Assembly: GCF_037658235.1 (NCBI RefSeq)
Contig: NZ_JBBJLN010000009.1
Span: 62,001-126,000 of the forward strand
Length of the DNA stretch: 64,000 nt
Origin: Yunchengibacter salinarum
GTDB lineage: Bacteria > Pseudomonadota > Alphaproteobacteria > Sphingomonadales > Kordiimonadaceae
Direction: 5' to 3'
In this document: piece by piece, positions 60,792-64,000 of the stretch
How positions within the stretch are numbered: position 1 is the first letter of the stretch
How the letters are laid out: every line of letters begins with the position of its first letter
Made by a program: the position numbers and the translations under genes
Notes under the pieces: model-generated
What the model was told of the DNA's origin: nothing
Database searches by the model: none
The model's input: the letters and a program-made list of their open reading frames with translations, nothing else

Positions 60792-63700
60792 ATGAAAGGT
60801 GATCACGGGCAGACCATGACAGCAACCGGGCCAGAGCATAGCGCCGTTCGATCCGTCGCGGAGCGGGAAACCGCCCTTGACGGCGGAACGGGTATGCGCG
60901 CACCGCGCCGCCCTTTGGGGCCGGTGGCATGGCTGACGGTCGGCGCGCTGCTTCTGGCGTCCCTGTATCTGGCGCCGATGGCCCTGATCATGACCCCGCC
61001 CGCCACGGCAGTGGATGCACCGCCGCCCACCGTGAAAGCCGTGACCGATGGCGGGAACGACCCGTCCGGCGCCGCCCGGCTGGACTCTCCCGACACGCCC
61101 GACCCGGAAAGCCCCGAAAACCCGGACGGGGATACAGCGGACGAAAGCGCCGCTGAAAAGCCGGAAGCTTCGGACGATGGCGCACCGGGTGCGGATGATG
61201 AGGGCGGCACGGAACAGCCGGTCAAGGATGCCATCGCACTCGCCACCGAGGACTATGAGACGATTCCGGGCCTGTTCACCCTGTATCGCCACCCCCGCAC
61301 GGGCAAGCTGTTGATGGAGGTGCGCGCCGATCAGTTGAACGAGGAATTCATCTATTTCTCCCACGTGATGAACGGCGTATCGGGCGGCAGCCGGTTTCGC
61401 GGCGAATATCGCCGGGAAAAGATCCTGGCCTTCCGCAAGGTCTATGACCGGCTGCAACTGGTGGCTCACAACACCAACCATTATTTCGACCCCGAAAGCG
61501 CCCTGTCCCGCGCGAAAGACGCCAATATCAACGACTCGATCCTTCTGGCGGAACGCATCATCGGCCAGACGGCGGACGGTGAACGCTTCCTGATCAAGGC
61601 CAATAACCTGTTCGCCTCGGAAGACCTGGAGCGCCTGAAGGAAAACCGCGGCTTCGGCTTCGGCTACAAGCTGGGCAAGCTGAGCCAGTCCCGCACCAGC
61701 ATCGTTTCGGTGGACAATTACCCCGGCAATACGGGCGTGCTGGTGGACTATGTGTTTTCGGACAACGCCCCGGAGCAGCAGGGCAGCTTCGCCATAACAG
61801 ACCCGCGCAATGTAACGGTCAGCGTGCGCCACACCCTGGTGCCGGTACCGGATAATGACTTCCAGCCCCGCATGGATGACCCGCGCGTGGGGTATTTCCT
61901 GTCCTATATGAACGACATGACCGCCGTGGACGCCACCCCCTGGCGGGACATGATCCACCGCTGGCACCTGGTGAAAAAAGACCCGGATGCCGCCTTGAGC
62001 CCCCCTACCGAGCCGATCGTGTGGTGGATCGAAAACACCACCCCGAAACCGCTGCGCCCGATCATCCGCAAGGCGGTGCTGGCCTGGAACAAGGCGTTCG
62101 AGGCGGCGGGCTTCCGCGATGTAATTGAAGTGCGCCAGCAGCCTGATGACGCGGAATGGGACGCGGGCGACATCCGCTATAATGTGATCCGCTGGGCATC
62201 CAGCCCCAACCCCGCCTTTGCCGGATACGGGCCAAGCTTCGTCAATCCGCGCACCGGGCAGATTCTGGGCGCGGATATCATGCTGGAATATTCCTTCCTG
62301 CGCGGCAGCCTGCTGGAAGCCAAGATATTCAACGGCGCGGCGCTGTCGCTGCCGGGCGCGGATGCACGCGCCACCCCCCTGCCCCCGGTGGACCGCCAAT
62401 GGGACGTGCCCGCGCTGGACCCGGCCAACCGTGCCGCCAATGCCCGTAGCCGCGAGCAGCGGGAGGGGCGGCCACAACCGCGTGGCTGGCACCTGGCCAG
62501 CGAAGGGGCGCGGTGCAGTGCCGCCGGGGCCATGCAGTTCAACACCATGCTGGGCACCGCGCTATCACAGGTGTTCGACCGGGCGCCGGAACAGCGCCGC
62601 CGCCTGATCGAGGAAGCGGTCTATTTCCTCGTCATGCACGAAATGGGGCACACGCTGGGCCTGTCGCACAACATGATGGCCACCCAGGCACGGGATTATG
62701 ATTCCGCCCATGGCAAAGCCGGGGATCAACCGGCCCTGATCGGCTCGGTCATGGACTATCCGGCGGTGAATTTCGCCCCTGAAGGCCGTGATCAGGGCCG
62801 CTTCTTTGCCACCGCGCCGGGGCCTTATGACCGCTGGGCCATCGCCTTTGGCTATGATCCGGCCCTGAGCGACGGGTCAGAGCGGGCGGACCATCTGGCC
62901 CGCTCCACCGAAAAAGGGCTGGCTTTTGGCAATGATGCGGACGACATGCGCGTGCCTGGCAAGGGCATCGACCCGCGCATCAATGTTTTCGACTTCTCGG
63001 ACGATGCCATCCGCTATGCCGCCGACCGGCTGACCCTTGCCCGCAAGGCGCTGAACCGCATGGCCGACCGCTTTACCAAACCGGGGGAAAGCCATCAGGC
63101 GGTGCGCAATGCCTATCTGTTCGTCACGGCGGACATGCTGTGGCAGGCCCGCGTGGTGTCGCGCTATGTGGGCGGCATCTATACCGATCGGGCGGTGGTG
63201 GGCCAGAAAGGGGCGGATGCGCCCTATCGCCCGGTGCCGGTGGCGCAGCAGAAACGCGCCATGGACCTGCTGGCCGATCATATCTTCGCGCCGGACGCCT
63301 TCCAGATACCGGCGGAGCTGGCCCGTCGCCTTGCGCCGCAGCGGCGCGGCCTGTTCACCTATGCCACCAATGAAGACCCCAAGATCCATGCCCGCACGGT
63401 GGCCATTCAGGCGGATATCCTGGCCCATCTGCTGCATCCGCTGACCCTGATGCGGATGACGGATACCCGGCTTTACGGCAATGACTACAGCGTCACAGCC
63501 ATGATGACCCGCCTGACGGACGCCCTGTTCCGCGCCGACCGGCGGGGTGACGTGAACAGCTTCCGTCAGGAAATCCAGGTCTATTATGTGGAAAAGCTGG
63601 CCAGCTTAGTGGATGACAGCCGCTACGACTATGTGGCCCGCTCCAACGCCATTGCCCGGCTGAAGGATATCAGGCGCACACTGGATCGCTGGCGCGGCGG

Positions 63701-63794
63701 CGATGAAACCCGCGCCCACCGGGAGCATCTGATCATGCTGATAGAACGGGCCTTTGAAAAGCCGCGCCAGCAAAACCTGATCATCTCCCGCTAG
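60792..63794 (+). CDS. Large zinc-dependent metalloprotease (DUF5117/DUF5118 type)
   Basis: The 1000 residues are read from ATG 60792; starts at 60729, 60774, 60816 and 60894 are in frame. A membrane/signal segment is at PVAWLTVGALLLASLYLAPM, followed by an Asp/Glu/Pro-rich linker and the DUF5118/5117 region (ETIPGLFTLYRHPRTGKLLM). The zinc site VMHEMGHTLGLSHN is at about residues 616-629 (HExxHxxGxxH), with a likely Met-turn at GSVMDYPAVNF. It should act in the periplasm or outside the cell; type II export is inferred only from the nearby gsp operon. It ends at the window's 3' repeats. Confidence 0.88.
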   Translation: MKGDHGQTMTATGPEHSAVRSVAERETALDGGTGMRAPRRPLGPVAWLTVGALLLASLYLAPMALIMTPPATAVDAPPPTVKAVTDGGNDPSGAARLDSPDTPDPESPENPDGDTADESAAEKPEASDDGAPGADDEGGTEQPVKDAIALATEDYETIPGLFTLYRHPRTGKLLMEVRADQLNEEFIYFSHVMNGVSGGSRFRGEYRREKILAFRKVYDRLQLVAHNTNHYFDPESALSRAKDANINDSILLAERIIGQTADGERFLIKANNLFASEDLERLKENRGFGFGYKLGKLSQSRTSIVSVDNYPGNTGVLVDYVFSDNAPEQQGSFAITDPRNVTVSVRHTLVPVPDNDFQPRMDDPRVGYFLSYMNDMTAVDATPWRDMIHRWHLVKKDPDAALSPPTEPIVWWIENTTPKPLRPIIRKAVLAWNKAFEAAGFRDVIEVRQQPDDAEWDAGDIRYNVIRWASSPNPAFAGYGPSFVNPRTGQILGADIMLEYSFLRGSLLEAKIFNGAALSLPGADARATPLPPVDRQWDVPALDPANRAANARSREQREGRPQPRGWHLASEGARCSAAGAMQFNTMLGTALSQVFDRAPEQRRRLIEEAVYFLVMHEMGHTLGLSHNMMATQARDYDSAHGKAGDQPALIGSVMDYPAVNFAPEGRDQGRFFATAPGPYDRWAIAFGYDPALSDGSERADHLARSTEKGLAFGNDADDMRVPGKGIDPRINVFDFSDDAIRYAADRLTLARKALNRMADRFTKPGESHQAVRNAYLFVTADMLWQARVVSRYVGGIYTDRAVVGQKGADAPYRPVPVAQQKRAMDLLADHIFAPDAFQIPAELARRLAPQRRGLFTYATNEDPKIHARTVAIQADILAHLLHPLTLMRMTDTRLYGNDYSVTAMMTRLTDALFRADRRGDVNSFRQEIQVYYVEKLASLVDDSRYDYVARSNAIARLKDIRRTLDRWRGGDETRAHREHLIMLIERAFEKPRQQNLIISR

Positions 63795-63829
63795 CCGCGC
63801 ATTTTACGCCCGACTTCTTGACGCCCGAA

Positions 63830-63873
63830 ATCTGGCCGGCATCTGGCCGACATCCAGTCGGCGTCTGGCCGGG
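63830..63873. repeat. Four degenerate 11-bp tandem units
   Basis: ATCTGGCCGGC, ATCTGGCCGAC, ATCCAGTCGGC and GTCTGGCCGGG follow one another at 63830-63873 in the gap between the metalloprotease and the SDR gene. The role, if any, is unknown. Confidence 0.6.
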
Positions 63874-63887
63874 GCGGGGGCGCGCCA

Positions 63888-64000
63888 TCACCGCACATAA
63901 GACGCGCCATTGATATCGAAGGTGCTGCCGGTGGCATTATCCACCCGCCCGCTCAGCAGGAAAGCCACCATATGGGCGATCTCTTCCGGCTCGCAGGGGC
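63888..64000 (-). CDS. Short-chain dehydrogenase/reductase, 3' end (partial)
   Basis: The last 37 codons of a minus-strand gene are present. The frame reads PCEPEEIAHMVAFLLSGRVD then NATGSTFDINGASYVR before TGA at 63888-63890. PEEIAxMVAFLLS followed by TGSTFDINGA is the classic C-terminus of SDR enzymes such as 3-oxoacyl-ACP reductases or sugar dehydrogenases. The substrate cannot be read from this part. Confidence 0.9.
   Translation of the reverse strand, partial: PCEPEEIAHMVAFLLSGRVDNATGSTFDINGASYVR

Overview
The window is GC-rich (roughly two thirds G+C), gene-dense chromosomal DNA from an alphaproteobacterium. The evidence is the order folK-rpoZ-rel-pyrE-pdxJ-rnc-era-recO-parC with smpB and dapA nearby, the DUF1285 / CoA pyrophosphatase / CCA-transferase block, a CIRCE-controlled groESL operon, and a TTAA-N7-TTAA (CtrA-type) site. 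I cannot fix genus or family. I see no rRNA, tRNA, CRISPR array, IS element, prophage or integrase; the region looks like stable core genome with some niche genes.

Layout. 1-46 is the 3' tip of a gene, probably hemF. 158-2250 carries a nitronate monooxygenase and a secreted endonuclease/exonuclease/phosphatase-fold hydrolase. 2217-5167 (minus) is the cca / small membrane protein / NUDIX / DUF1285 operon, then a GNAT gene. 6203-8446 (minus) is groES-groEL with promoter, CIRCE and terminator. 8585-12162 (minus) holds a periplasmic binding-like protein, a thioesterase, a sialidase-like protein and an AIM24-family protein. 12348-15409 (plus) holds sppA, msrB and an azoreductase; 15532-17677 (minus) a DUF3667 membrane protein and an MBL-fold hydrolase. 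17861-20603 is a tight kynA-kynB-kynU operon converting tryptophan to anthranilate.

21012-38652 is the most distinctive part. A surface-type lipoprotein built of two 432-residue repeats and its own TonB-dependent receptor end at a strong terminator. A complete type II secretion operon, gspC-D-E-F-G-H-I-J-K-L-M-N, follows with mostly overlapping stop/start codons, and a small lipoprotein gene ends it. The window also encodes plausible export clients: the phosphatase-fold hydrolase, the sialidase-like protein and a large zinc metalloprotease.

38829-41280 encodes an FMN glutamate-synthase-family protein and a methyltransferase-like protein. 41367-43996 encodes a small His/Cys secreted peptide and a ZnuD-like TonB receptor with duplicated His/Asp/Glu loops. 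44109-54642 (minus) is the housekeeping block, in which acpS and lepB, usual neighbours of pdxJ and rnc in alphaproteobacteria, are absent. 54868-57064 (plus) encodes an NYN-domain protein, a family-5 uracil-DNA glycosylase and a cNMP-binding-like/FHA fusion. 57135-58560 is smpB and dapA (minus). 58864-63794 (plus) encodes a membrane diguanylate cyclase, a small secreted protein and the metalloprotease. The window ends in the 3' end of a minus-strand SDR gene.

Most gene identities rest on family motifs I can read in the translations. Starts were chosen by ribosome-binding sites, overlaps and family N-termini; doubtful ones are flagged.
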